Shown here: positions 12,010 through 24,331 of the stretch, piece by piece
Numbering within the stretch: the stretch's first letter is position 1
Layout of the letters: every line of letters begins with the position of its first letter
From: Gossypium raimondii
Taxonomy: Eukaryota; Streptophyta; Magnoliopsida; Malvales; Malvaceae
Length of the DNA: 64,000 nt
Assembly (NCBI RefSeq): GCF_025698545.1
Contig: NC_068571.1
Location: 42,379,733-42,443,732 of the forward strand
Reading direction: 5' to 3'
The notes under the pieces: generated by a model
Databases searched by the model: none
Seen by the model: the letters and a program-made list of their open reading frames with translations, nothing else
Told to the model about the DNA's origin: nothing
Made by a program: the position numbers and the translations under genes

Positions 12010-14627
12010 TGTACAAAGCCCAAATTTGCCCCAACCCAACAAACTAAATTAAACCCCCCCCAAAAAAAGCAAGCCCAAACCCAATACATCAATTACCCTA
12101 GCCCATGTTCAAAAAAAGAAGAGAGAAGAACAAGCAGCAGCAACCCTAGGTGCGGCGCACCTAGGGTCTTCAGCCACCAACCCGCCGCACCTAGCCTCTG
12201 CTAAAGTCATCCACTTGCCCTGTCGTCGGCGCCGCACGTCACGTCTCTGCCCACCTGCTCCACCGCTTTCAAGTGGCCTACAAGAAATGACAATAAGTAA
12301 TATAAAAACATTGTAAAAAAGGCTATAAAAAGCCATGCAAATACCAGAAAAAGGGGGGTTCTTTTTTCTTTTCTTTCTTGTAACATATTCACAGAAATAA
12401 AAAGCAAGAATCAAAGGTGATTTTCAAGTTTTGTTTTTTATCTTTCCTTTTATTTTTATTTTATTTTATCTTGTTTTCATTTTATTTTATTTAACAAAAA
12501 TATAAAGAAGAAAAAAGGGGAAGCTCACCTAGACAGAGTTCGCCACGCCGATCTGGTGCTTCGTCGGCCGTCGGAGGTGGTGGCGTGCGACGAGTGCAAC
12601 GGTGGCGTTAGGAGAACCAGGGGCTGATTTTTTTTGAGAAAAAAAAGAAGTTTCTGAATTTTTTTAAACAATAAGCTGAAATGAAAAAATAAAAAATGGG
12701 TGTTTAAATACGGATGTGAAACGGCGCCGTTTTGCCTTAAGGCCTTCTACCCGCGTGTCGACCCGACCCGCAACCCAGGGTCCGCGTGTTTTTGTGCGGG
12801 TGGGTTATTTACCCATTTGGTCCTTCCGCCTTTTTGGGGTGTTTCAATCCGATCCTTTTTGCACTTTTTTATATTTTATTAATTTCGCCCAAATTGTTTT
12901 TAGTGTTTTTTATTTAGTCCCGAGTCCTATGAAGGGACGCGTGTTCCAATAATTGGAATATTTTCTTATTCGGCCCTTCGCCCTTTCGCGCATTTCCAAA
13001 TCGCCCCCGGTAGTTATTTTATTTCAGTTTCAGCCTTTAACTTTTATTTTTATCCCTGATTAGTCTATTTGTATTTATTTTGTTATATTATTAATTAATC
13101 TATTTATTATCATACCTATATTTTCTTTTTATATTTATTTTCTCATTATTATTATATTATATTGTATTATTATTATTATTATTATTATTATTTTAATTAC
13201 TTGTATATATACGCATATATATATATATTTAAACTTTAGATTATTTTATTATTCTATTAGTAATATGATTATTATCCTTATTTTATTTATGTTTTCTTTC
13301 ATTTTATTTTTATTATTTATTTATTTATTCTTTCTTTTCTAAAAGTTTGTTATATATATTACGTACACGCACATATTTTTGTAACATATATATGCATACC
13401 TTTAAAGGTTATTAAATTTATCTTTATATTTTATTTTTCTTATATATATATACATTTTTTATATTATATAATTAATTTACATACGCAATTATATATATAT
13501 TTATATGTATATTTTAATCTTCATAAATGCGTGTATACATATTTATATGCTTATACGTTTATTGTATGTAATTTGTATACATACCCATGTACATACCTTT
13601 TAGATTTCATAAATATATGCATGCATGCTTATTTACATTGCTTATTATGTCTTATAATATATATATACATACGTGTACATCCATACATTTCTTGCATTTT
13701 ATAATTTTATTTGCTTGATTCATTTATTCATTTATTTATTTATCCATTCTATTCATTTTCACTCAGATTCTTGAAAAGGAAAATTTTAAAAGTAAAAGTA
13801 ATACTTGATATTTGGGATCTTTGAGAGAATCGAGCCTTAACGTATTGGGTTCCGATTTTCTTCGTTGAACCTAAATAATCGAGATTACTCTTTTTAAAAT
13901 AATAAAAGGCTCATTATCGGGAATTCAATATTTTGTGTCCTAATGCATTGGATATGATACGTTGCTTTCCCGAGATGAGGTTTTTTTCTAAAAATTAATA
14001 AAGGTAGTATTTTGTATTTAGATTTGAGAAAGTCGTGCCCTAACTTACTGAATTTCAATTTTCACAATAAATCTAAATACATGAATATTTTTAAACTCAA
14101 GTTTTAAACAACATCGGGAATTGAAAAAGGATCGTGTCCTAACTTGTTGGTCGTGATCCCTTTTTTAATCCAAGATAGTTAAAAATCTTTTAAATGAGCA
14201 TTTTTCATTCGCGTATCGAGAATTCAAGACATTGTGTCCTAACTTACTGGATATGATTCTCTTTCTCGAATAACGTGAAATATGCCCATTTTCCTAAAAA
14301 AATTTCGACGTTTTAATACAAGGATCGTATTTTTAAAATTCTCCAAAGTTCTCAATTTTCGATATTAAGACATTAAGTAATCAACTAGGTACCAATTTTG
14401 GGCGCATCGAGGGTGCTAATCCTTCATCGTGCGTAACCGACTCCCGAACCCATTTTCTAAATTTCGTGGACCAAAACCGTTGTTTTAATAAAATCAAATT
14501 ATTTATTAAAAACAACATTTTTCAAGGTGACCCAATCACACCTCAAAAAAGATTGGTGGCGACTCCCGTTTCATTTTTTTTAAAACCCAAGTTGACCCCG
14601 TTTTTCATCTAAAAAATGGTGTCAACA
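12010..14627 (+). repeat. 5' LTR of the Ogre/Tat-like element
   Basis: A 2618 bp LTR, TGTACAAAG...GTGTCAACA. It matches 23081-25746 almost base for base, with differences mainly in AT/ATT microsatellites (13145-13240) and scattered substitutions. In one ~240 bp stretch (12841-13080 against its partner) I count four differences, so the insertion is fairly young. GC-rich leader-like sequence at 12520-12800 is followed by a very AT-rich 3' half. Open frames within it are not genes. Confidence 0.9.
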
Positions 14628-14630
14628 GCT

Positions 14631-14649
14631 TGGCGACTCCGCTGGGGAC
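14631..14649 (+). promoter_or_regulatory. primer-binding site of the LTR retrotransposon
   Basis: TGGCGACTCCGCTGGGGAC lies three bases after the 5' LTR. It resembles the PBS of Ogre/Tat Gypsy elements, where minus-strand DNA synthesis is primed by a tRNA (tRNA-Arg in described members). Confidence 0.75.
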
Positions 14650-15763
14650 TTTAAATAAGAGAGTCAAGCCACGAGTTGATTATTTCTTGTCTTTTTGTCG
14701 AAAGTTGAAAATTTGGTTTAAATATACGATCCTCTCATTGCATTTCATTTGTTTTGAGTTATAGTTTTTATCATGTTTTGTATTTTAAATTTTTAAATAT
14801 CTCTGCACATTGCATTGCATGACCGTTGGTCACACCCTTTTAAGTGGGAGTGAGAAGCTACTCCTTCGTGAGGTTTTCACCTCCGTGCAGGATAGTGGAT
14901 CGCTTTCGAGATACATCCGTACCTATGTCTTCGTGAGATTTTCATCTCCGTGTAGCCATCGGGAAATGTATTCCCCTGAACCGAACTCGGTCCGTATGAA
15001 CCTATAATGGGTGAGGATCGAGGAATCTGCTGGTTTGGGTACCCTTACTTTAGAACCAAACCTCATGTAGTGAACCTTAGGAGCCCGCCCTAGGTAGAAC
15101 CACTTGGAGCTCCTAGTATTCACCCAAATAGGTGTTCTATTTATTCTTGTTTGCTTTTGCTTTGTACTAACCTGTTTTCTTTTTGTTATAATTGTATTGC
15201 ATTTTCATCATAAAAAGAGGTGTTGATTCACGTTCGGTTGTTAAATAGAGAGCTTGTCATAAGGAAATGGGTTTCTTGATAAAGTGGATAATAATACGGT
15301 TGTCCGAATATGTTCTGAGAAAACACAACAAGAGAAAGATGATAGTTTAATAGAGGACAACAAAACTATTACTTTGTTGCCCCGAGGATCCAATGTGACA
15401 AAGATCATTCGAGAGCCGCTGAACTTTCTTAAAGAGAAGCTAACGAGCATCACGAGGATGAGTGAGCAACGGCCCGAGTCAAGCAAAAGGGAGATAGAAG
15501 AGACGTTCCTTTTGAAGAGTTCGTGAGATTTATCTTAACGCTCGAATAAAGAAAAAGATCGTTCTCTTGGAACATAAGGGCAAAGCCGTATATATATCCG
15601 CTTTATGTAAAGAGATTTGTTTTCTAGTAAAGTTGTTCTAATTGAATTAAACCAAGAATCAACGTCTCTTTTTTGCATTCATTTCATGCATCTGCATTGC
15701 ATTTCATTGCATGCATCAAATTTCACTAAAAGGCCCTAGTCAAACGAAATCATTCCAGAGTCA
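14650..15763. other. untranslated leader of the LTR retrotransposon
   Basis: The region between PBS and gag shows a duplicated phrase. The block 15200-15720 ('ggtgttgattcacgttcgg...gagcttgtcat' through 'ttcatttcatgcatctgcattgcat') reappears in altered form at 16590-17060. The short frames here (14810-15526) are not recognised as proteins. Confidence 0.5.
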
Positions 15764-16491
15764 ATGGAAACCAATTTACCAAACCAACACCCTTGCGTTA
15801 CTCGAACAGGAACTAGAGAAATGGAACAAAGGTTGGAAAAATTAGAGCGAATGCAGATACAGATACAGGAGCAATTGATCAAATTTCAACAGGAGATGAG
15901 AGATCAGATGCTAGAATTACAGAGAATCATGATGAGCCAGTTCAACCGATTGCTAGCTGGAGAAAAATGGAATGACCTGATAGACCACTCTGGGATTGAT
16001 AATGAGGATTTTGCTTACTTCCTAGATTGTACTCTGACAAGTGTCCAGGTCCAGCCAGGTGGGCACCCACAAGGGGCACCATTTACCATAAGATCTCAAC
16101 AATATCAGACTGGTACAACAGCACCAGTGAGTGGCCTGACGGGCCCAAGATCCAATTTGAGGAACCATTTTCTTATTGCTCGAAGCAGGTGAGGGTAGAG
16201 TACCCAGATACTATAAAGGCCCCAAGGAAGAAGGGGAATAGGGGGATAATACAAACAGATATAACAAGGGCCACTCAAAACCAATCATTATGGGCCGGCC
16301 AAAAAACAGAAACCACCAGACATCGGAGTCCTTTAAAGCAAGAATTTGGAGTGAAACTAGGTACCGAGAAGCTCCAGTTCACACCAATTCCGACGTCATA
16401 TAAGAAGTTGTATCAAAGCTTGTTCGATGAGCATGTTGTTGCTCCTCATTACTTAAAACCCATACAGCTGCTCCTAACTAGACATGTGTGA
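15764..16491 (+). pseudogene. degenerate gag of the Ogre/Tat-like element
   Basis: The N-terminal ~60 residues are rich in Glu/Gln/Met with heptad-like spacing (EMEQRLEKLERMQIQ), a coiled coil typical of Tat-lineage Gag in cotton. The frame shifts near 16130-16150 and continues in another frame with FTPIPTSYKKLYQSLF and HVVAPHYLKP, recognisable as the FTPIPM(T/S)Y...LYxxLF motif downstream of gag in these elements. It ends at a stop at 16489. The capsid core is largely absent and no zinc knuckle was found, so it is not functional. Confidence 0.6.
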
Positions 16492-17628
16492 ATGGTGTTT
16501 GCATGAATGCAAAATTTTATTCTTCCGAGAATGATCCCGCTTATTTTTGTACTAACCCCTTTTATTGTGCTTTGATCGCATCTGCATCTTAGGAAAGAGA
16601 TATTGATTCAAGTCCGATTACTAAATTAGAAAGCTTGTCATGGAATACGGATTCCTTGATAAAGTAGAAAATAATACGACTTCCCAAATATATTCTGAGA
16701 AACATAAGAAGGGCGATGAAAGAGTTCGTGATCTTTACTTCGTGGCCTAAGGGTTCGAGACGATTGTCCAAAAGCCTTCGACAAGCTGACGAGCCTTATG
16801 AAGATGGGCAGATGATGGATCGCGACCAAGATCAAGAAAATGAGCTAGCAATGGCATCTATTGGCAAGATTGCCTCAAACATGCGGATGAAGAAAAAACC
16901 GATGTTTCTTGGAATATGAGGGTGAGGTCGTACATGTATCCGTTTTATGTAAGGGAATTTATTTTCTAGAAAAGTTTCCTAAATGTAATTGAATTAGAAT
17001 CAACGTCTCTTTAGGCATTCATTTCATGCATTTGCATTACATTGCATTACATGCATTAAAATCCATTGAAAGATCCTAATTGAGTAAAATTACTTCAGCT
17101 AATTTGGAAAATCAACATTCTTGTGGTACCCGAAGAAAAACATGGACCAAAGATTTAAAAAAAACAAAAAAAAACTTGAACGACTTCAAAGGGGGAGGCA
17201 AGACCAACTACAATTGCAAATACAAGAGCGGTAAGATAAGGTCCAGCAAGATAGAGTTTTGTGAAGGGGTCGAAAAAATGTTCATATCAATGTCATACAT
17301 GAAGACAACTGAAAATGGACCTTATTAGATATTCGCCCTTATAAACTTGGGAGTGTTCTAAATAATCGGACTGCGGAAGAAATCTTTGTAGTATTTAGAG
17401 CTTACCTAGAGTAATATTCAGAACACACTTGTTGCTTTCAGCCTAGAGGCAACAAGAACTCTTTTGTGAAATAGACTCATCATTATGCGTCTTTTCGATC
17501 ATTTTTTTTGCCAATATTCTTTTATTCTTTACGAATAAGTATCTTTGATTCTTCCATTCTTTTCGATTTTCTTCCAAATTTTATTCTTTTAGATTTTCTT
17601 CCAAATCAATCTTGCATTCATAATCATA

Positions 17629-18290
17629 TTGTACATAACTTCATATATTCTTTGTATATTCTTTTGTACCTACAATAGGTCCCTGGATATCAACGACATG
17701 AATGACACTGCTACAGACTTAAAATCTCCTTTTGAGCGAGACATGTGTTTAGAGGGATCTCACGACTTTGAAGATGACATAGATCGTAGCTTGTCTCCAT
17801 ACTTGTTGAGGATGGTAGAACAAGAGGATAAACAGATCCTACCTCTCAAGGAATCATTAGAATTTGTGAACTTGGTGAAGACTAGAATTGACCTAACTAC
17901 AGAGATGAAGCAAAACCTTGTTGAGTTACCTCTAAAGTTCAAAGATGTCTTTGTATGATCATACCAGGGTATGCCTCGATTCTTATAATAAAACCTGCAC
18001 AACAGCACGATGTCAGAAATTTACAGTGCGAACGATGCAATTCTTTGCCGGGGCAATGCCTCTCTCGTTGAGTCAGCATAGCTTTGCCCATTTGAAGTCG
18101 AGTTTCCATCCCTTCAAGATGTTGTTGGATTTTGTCCGGATTAAAGTGGAAGATCCAAAGTTTTCTGTCGTAGTTGCATTCCAAAAGGGCTCTATGAAAG
18201 AAATTTGGTACCAAAGAAGATTTTTACATACAAGATGAAAGTGGAAGACTTTAGAATAACATTGATTTTGGTCGAAAAACATGACCAGGA
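17629..18290 (+). pseudogene. pol remnant (pre-RT region) of the Ogre/Tat-like element
   Basis: The segment with DFEDDIDRSLSPYLLRMVEQ, then KQILPLKESLE and PLKFKDVFV, matches the region just upstream of the reverse transcriptase in Tat-type polyproteins (compare the known pattern ...LLRMVEQ...KQILPHKE...FKDVFAWSYQDMP). Immediately after 'FKDVFV' there are stops, and the RT core (YMDD-like box) was not found. Pieces at 18060-18240 look like another degenerate pol segment. RT and RNase H are essentially deleted. Confidence 0.55.
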
Positions 18291-18559
18291 CTTGCCTGAT
18301 CTCATGAGTTCAGACTCAAAAAAAATTTCAAAAAATAAAAAAAATCAAAAAAATCAAAAAAAAATCAAAAAAATCAAAAATCAAAATAAAAAAATCAAAG
18401 TCAAAAATAGGAGAAAAAAAGAAAAAGGAGAGGTCAAGGCGAACACCCGCAAAGGGCGCTTTGACCAAAGGTGGATTTGAGTTGAAAACCCGAAAAAGGG
18501 TGACTCGAATTTTGAGCAAAATGGGGCATGTACATCACCATTATTGAAGACTTCTAATG

Positions 18560-19180
18560 GGCATTGCTTTATTTTTTGAGAGGCTACTGCATGGATCAAG
18601 GTCATCCTATACCGATACAGAATTTCAGAGAAGATGGTATTGAAAAATGCATTGAACTTAAATGATAGCACGATAACTGAGGTCTGAAATCAATTTAGAA
18701 GCAGACACCATGTTTTGTCACCGAATTACCTAGAGGTGAACAAGGACTGGCATGAGAAATTACCATTTGCCCTCATTGTTTGTCGAACATCTGTACTGGG
18801 GCAACACCTCTCTTTTTGGTCTATAGGATTGAGGTAGTTTTACCTATTAAAATCCCCTTATTGCTTGTTGGAAGGATCCAATCGCGATGTGATCAGTTGG
18901 CCCTAGGAAAAGGGTTAAAAGCTATTCATCAAGGTCGGATGTACCATAAATAAATAATATGAGCCCATAATAAACAGGCTCCTCTCAGAGAATTCCACGA
19001 GAGGGCTGAATGTTGAAAAAGATTCTTCCTTAACGAAATGATTCTAAAGGGAAATGAATGCCAAACCAGGAATGTCCCTATGTTGTAAAGAATACCATTT
19101 TCAGAGGAGCACTGATCCTGAGTGAGATTGCCAATCCTATAAACTCGGATCCAATTAAGAAACACTTCGTTTAAAGAAGA
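18560..19180 (+). pseudogene. integrase remnant of the Ogre/Tat-like element
   Basis: Read through stops and shifts, the plus strand contains ISEKMVLKNALNLN, KDWHEKLPFAL-like and TGATPFSLVYG-like sequence, and near the end a 'GALILSE...NPINSDPIKK' tail. These follow the order of the integrase core and C-terminal domain of Tat/Ogre elements. At least six in-frame stops are present. The catalytic D,D-35-E triad cannot be read intact. Confidence 0.5.
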
Positions 19181-20506
19181 AGGAAGGACCAACGTGAAAA
19201 CCTGCAAAGGGCACTTTGAGTCAAACAAAAAAAATAAAAAATGAATGAAAAAATGAAAAAAATGAAAAAGTAAAAATGGAGAGGCTAAGGGGAAAACCCG
19301 CAAAGGGCACCTTAGGCCAAAGGGGATTTGAGTTGAAAACCCGAAGGGCGGCTCAAATATTGATCAGAATGGGGCATGAAGTGATCAGATTGGGGCATGT
19401 GGTGATCCTGCTATACCTGAAAGGGTAGGGCGACATCTTGGGGCATCGACAAAGTCCTGTAGATCTCCTAAACACATGTCAAACTCAGGAAAGTCTTCAG
19501 AAAATTTGTACAGAGAAGTTCAAGCTGCGATATCTGAGGCACCTAACTTTCATACTATTTATATATTGAATTTGTTGTTGTTCTTGGAATACTTCATTCT
19601 TTTCCAAGATACGTGTTCCAATTAATTCCTCTTTTATTCTTACTACCCTTGATAATTCATTCATTTCGAGCTTGCTCTCAAATCAATTCTATTTCATCCA
19701 TCGTTATATTCTTTTTTGCAAACATGTTGCATTAGAATAATGATTAATGGACTAATAATACTTTCACAATGGAAGTTTTGCATATTACTCTAGAAGTTTC
19801 TAAATAATATAAGGACCTAAAACAGAACTATTGTTTAGAAAACACCAAGTTTAAAGAGTGAAATATCTAAGAAGGAAGAGTCTAAGTTAAAGACTATCAT
19901 TTCAGATTTTGTTGTCTAAACATTGATCGAACAATATGACAAGATGTCGTGTTGGTGGCAAAGCTTCAATGAACCAACAAGCGATGTTTACCAGGTAAAA
20001 AGAAAACGTCTTCTTGGAGAAGAAAATTTTGCAATTGTGCATGAGCATTTGGTATGACACCTTGGGAATGGGGTAAAAGAACCAAAAAGCTTCACATTCT
20101 GTATCCTTGAATTGAGAAAAGAGAAAATTAAGAAAAGCCGTATTTTTCTACCCTTAGGTTACAGTGGGAGATTGATGGTACAAATTTTATGTCCCAGTGG
20201 ATTGAACTTTGACGTTCACAGTGGGGGGCAATCAGATTAAGTGTTTCTTTGGATATGCCAGCTGAGCAAGAAGGCGTTGTAGCACGTCAGTGATAAAACC
20301 TTAATAAGCTTTTGCGTGATGATAACCTAAGCATTAAGGAATCATTTTCATGACATTTTGCATACATTCAAATGTCATTCATACACATCTAGTTAGGAGC
20401 ATTTGATTTCATTCTGATCATGTCATCCTAATCACTAGGCACAATTAGGTTCATAAAATAGAACATACAGGTCATGTTCCCCAGAGAACAGATCAATGAA
20501 GTTGCA

Positions 20507-21200
20507 GATCTTGCCTTCCTGCATTGACAGTGAAGCAGATTGAAGACACAAACCTTGTCTCTCTCGGTTGTGATGGAGCTGGTTGAAGACAAAAGATCTT
20601 GCCTTCCTGCATTAACAACGAAGCAGATCGAAAACAAAGCCTTGCCTTCATTGGTTGCAGTGGAGCTGGTTAAAGAAGCAGATCTTGCCTTCCTGCGTTA
20701 ACAGCGAAGCAGATCGAAAACAAAGCCTTGCCTTCATTGGTTGCAGTGGAGTTGGTTAAAGACAAAAGATCTTGCCTTCCTGCATTAACAACGAAGCAGA
20801 TCGAAAACAAAGCCTTGCCTTCATTAGTTGCAGTGGAGCTGGTTAAAGAAGCAGATCTTGCCTTCCTGCGTTAACAGCGAAGCAGATCGAAAACAAAACC
20901 TTGCCTTCATTGGTTTCAGTGGAGCTGGTTAAAGACAAAAGATCTTGCCTTCCTGCATTAATAACGAAGCAGATCGAAAAAAAAGTCTTGCCTTCATTGG
21001 TTGCAGTGGAGCTGGTTAAAGACAAAAGATCTTGTCTTCCTGCATTGACAGTGAAGCAGGTCGAAGACACAAACCTTGCCTTTCCCGGTTGTGATAGAGC
21101 TGGTTGAAGACAACAGATCTTGCCTTCCTACATTGACAGCGAAGCAGGTCAAGGACACGAACCTTGCCTCTCCCGGTTGTGATGGAGCTGGTTGAAGACA
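20507..21200. repeat. tandem array A, ~87 bp dimeric unit (8 copies)
   Basis: The word 'gatctt(g)ccttcctgc' or a close variant recurs at 20507, 20595, 20681, 20768, 20853, 20941, 21028 and 21116, a spacing of 85-88 bp. Each unit is two related ~44 bp halves, one with 'ccttcctgcattgacag', the other with 'ggttgcagtggagctgg'. Frames across it such as 20843-21070 are translated repeats, not genes. It lies between pol and the 3' LTR, where Tat/Ogre elements often carry minisatellites. Confidence 0.9.
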
Positions 21201-22850
21201 AAAGATTTTTCCTCCCTGAGATTACAATGGAGCAGATCAAAGACACTATCATATCTCCCTGAAGTTACAGTGGAGCGGATTAAAATAAAAGATCTTATCT
21301 CTCTGAAGTTACAGTAGAGTAGATCGTGCCAGATCTTATCTCCCTAAGATTACAGCGGAGCAGATTGAAGTTAGTAATCCTATCTCTCTAAGATTACAGT
21401 GGAGTGGATTAAAATGAATGATCTTATCTCTCTGAAGACAGCAGAGTAGATCGCGTCAGGTCTTATTTACCTGAGATTACAGTGGAACAGACTGAAGATT
21501 GTCAGATCTTATCTCCCTGAGATTACAGCGGAGTAGATTGAAGCTGGTAATCCTATCTCCCTGAGATTACAGTGGAGCGGATTAAAACCAATGATCTTAT
21601 CTCTCTGAAGTTACAGCAGAGTAGATCGCGTCAGGTCTTATTTCCCTGAGATTACAGTGGAACAAGCCGGAGAATTTCAGATCTTATCTCCCTGAGATTA
21701 CAGCGGAGCAGATTGAAGCTAGTAATCCTATCTCCTTGAGATTACAGTGGAGTGGATTAAAATGAAGGATCTTATCTCTCTGAAGTTATAGTAGAGTAGA
21801 TCGTGTCAGATCTTATCTCCCTGAGATTACAGCGGAGCAGATTGAAGTTAGTAATCCTATCTTCCTGAGATTACAGTGGAGTGGATTAAAACCAATGATC
21901 TTATCTCTCTGAAGTTACAGTAGAGTAGATCGCACCAGGTCTTATTTCCCTGAGATTATAGTGGAACAGACCGAAGAATTTCAGATCTTATCTCCCTGAG
22001 ATTACAGCGGAGCAGATTGAAGCTAGTAATCTTATCTCCCTGATATTACAGTGGAGCGAATTAAAACCAAGGATCTTATCTCTCTGAAGTTACAGTAGAG
22101 TAGATCGTACCAGGTCTTATCTCCCTGAGATTACAGCGGAGCAGATCGAAGCTAGTAATCCTATCTCCCTGAGATTACAGTGAAGCGGATTAAAACCAAA
22201 TATCTTATCTCCCTGAGATTACAGCGGAGCAGATCGAAGCTAGTAATCCTATCTCCCTGATATTACAGTGGAGCGGATTAAAACCAAGGATCTTATCTCT
22301 CTGAAGTTACAGTAGAGTAGATCGTACCAGGTCTTATCTCCCTGAGATTACAGCGGAGCAGATTGGAGCTAGTAATCCTATCTCCCTGATATTACAGTGG
22401 AGCGGATTAAAACCAATGATCGTATCTCTCTGAAGTTACAGTAGAGTAGATCGCACCAGGTCTTATTTCCCTGAGATTATAGTGGAACAGACCGAAGAAT
22501 TTCAGATCTTATCTCCCTGAGATTACAGCGGAGCAGATTGAAGCTAGTAATCTTATCTCCCTGATATTACAGTGGAGCGGATTAAAACCAAGGATCTTAT
22601 CCCTCTGAAGTTACAGTAGAGTAGATCGTACCAGGTCTTATCTCCCTGAGATTACAGCGGAGCAGATCGAAGCTAGTAATCCTATCTCCCTGAGATTACA
22701 GTGGAGCGGATTAAAATAAATGATCTTATCTCTTTGAAGTTACAACAGAGTAGATCGCATCAGGTCTTATCTCTCTGAGATTACAGTGGAACAGACCGAG
22801 GGATTTCAGATTTTATCTCCCTAACGTTGCAGTGGAGCAGACTAAAATGA
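21200..22850. repeat. tandem array B, ~44 bp unit with higher-order structure
   Basis: Continuous copies of a ~44 bp unit near 'ttatctccctgagattacag(c/t)ggagcagattgaag'. Three or four variant units repeat as blocks: the variant 'gatcttatctctctgaag' returns after about 129, 173, 175 and 130 bp, multiples of ~43.5. The units are related to those of array A, so the two arrays are one system with different higher-order organisation. No coding potential. Confidence 0.9.
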
Positions 22851-23066
22851 CAAACCTCATCCCCTGAAGTTGCTGCGAAGAAGATTAAAGCTACAAGTCA
22901 TATCTCTTCTCGAAGTTGCAGCGGTGTGGATCGACGCAACAAGACACAATGGACTGAAATGAAGTTACTTGAAGAAGAGAAGCGTCAAGAGAAGTCAAGA
23001 CTCGGTAAGACCGGGCAAATTTGGTCTTTCTTAGTCTTTGCTCTATTCTCGTTACATGACAACGAG

Positions 23067-23080
23067 CAAAGAGGGGCAGC
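23067..23080 (+). promoter_or_regulatory. polypurine tract of the LTR retrotransposon
   Basis: CAAAGAGGGGCAGC abuts the start of the 3' LTR (TGTACAAAG). It is purine-rich and in the right place to prime plus-strand synthesis. Confidence 0.75.
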
Positions 23081-24291
23081 TGTACAAAGCCCAAATTTGC
23101 CCCAACCCAACAAACTAAATTAAACCAAAAAAAAAAACAGCAAGCCCAAACCCAATACATCAATTACCCTAGACCATGTTCAAAAAAAAAGAAGAGAGAA
23201 GAACAAGTAGCAGCAACCCTAGGTGCGCCGTACCTAGGGTCTTCAGCCACCAACCCGCCGCACCTAGCCTCTGCTAAAGTCATCCACTTGCCCTGGTTGC
23301 CGGCGCCGCACGTCACGTCTCTGCCCACTTGCTCCACCGCTTTCAAGTGGCCTACAAGAAATGACAATAAGTAATATAAAAACATTGTAAAAAAGGCTAT
23401 AAAAAGCCATGCAAATACCAGAAAAAGGGGGGTTCTTTTTTCTTTTCTTTCTTGTAACATATTCACAGAAATAAAAAGCAATAATCAAAGGTGATTTTCA
23501 AGTTTTGTTTTTTATCTTTCCTTTTTATTTTTATTTTTATTTTTATCACTGTTTTCATTTTATTTTTATTTAACAAAAATATAAAGAAGAAAAAAGGGAA
23601 AGCTCACCTAGACAGAGTTCGCCACGCCGATCTGGTGCTTCGTCGGCCGTCGGAGGCGGTGGCGTGCGACGAGTGCAATAGTGGCGTTAGGAGAACCAGG
23701 GGCTGATTTTTTGAGAGAAAACAAAAGAAGTTTCTGAATTTTTTTTAAACAATAAGCTGAAATGAAAAAAAAATAAAAAAAGGGGTGTTTAAATACGGAT
23801 GTGAAACGGTGCCGTTTTGCCTTAAGGCCTTCTACCCGCGTGTTGACCCGACCCGCAACCCAGGGTCCGCGTGTTTTTGTGCGGGTGGGTTATTTACCCA
23901 TTTGGTCCTTCCGCCTTTTTGGGGTGTTTCAATCCGATCCTTTTTGCACTTTTTTATATTTTATTAATTTCGCCCAAATTGTTTTTAGTGTTTTTTATTT
24001 AGTCCCAAGTCTTATGAAGGGACGCGTGTTCCAATAATTGGAATATTTTCTTATTCGGCCCTTCGCCCTTTCGCGCATTTCCAAATCGCCCCCCGGTAGT
24101 TATTTTATTTCAGTTTCAGCCTTTAACTTTTATTTTTATCCCTGATTAGTCCATTTGTATTTATTTTGTTATATTATTAATTAATCTATTTATTATCATA
24201 CCTATATTTTCTTTTTATATTTATTTTCTCATTATTATTATATTATATTGTATTATTATTATTATTATTATTTTAATTTCTTGTATATATA

Positions 24292-24331
<40 letters not shown>

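Noticed and set aside
11565..12414. Overlapping open frames on both strands (160, 96, 73, 101 aa)
   Set aside because: They cross the TIR end, the captured leader and the LTR start. The same frames recur in the 3' LTR, so they are repeat sequence and not genes.
20428..21252. Repeated 'CRKARS / AGRQDLLS' type peptides on the minus strand and 'RSCLPAL' peptides on the plus strand
   Set aside because: They are translations of the 87 bp tandem repeat. Periodicity, not protein selection, keeps the frames open.
20507..22850. Possible CRISPR array (regular repeats)
   Set aside because: Units are contiguous and all similar, with no unique spacers, and the setting is a plant retrotransposon.
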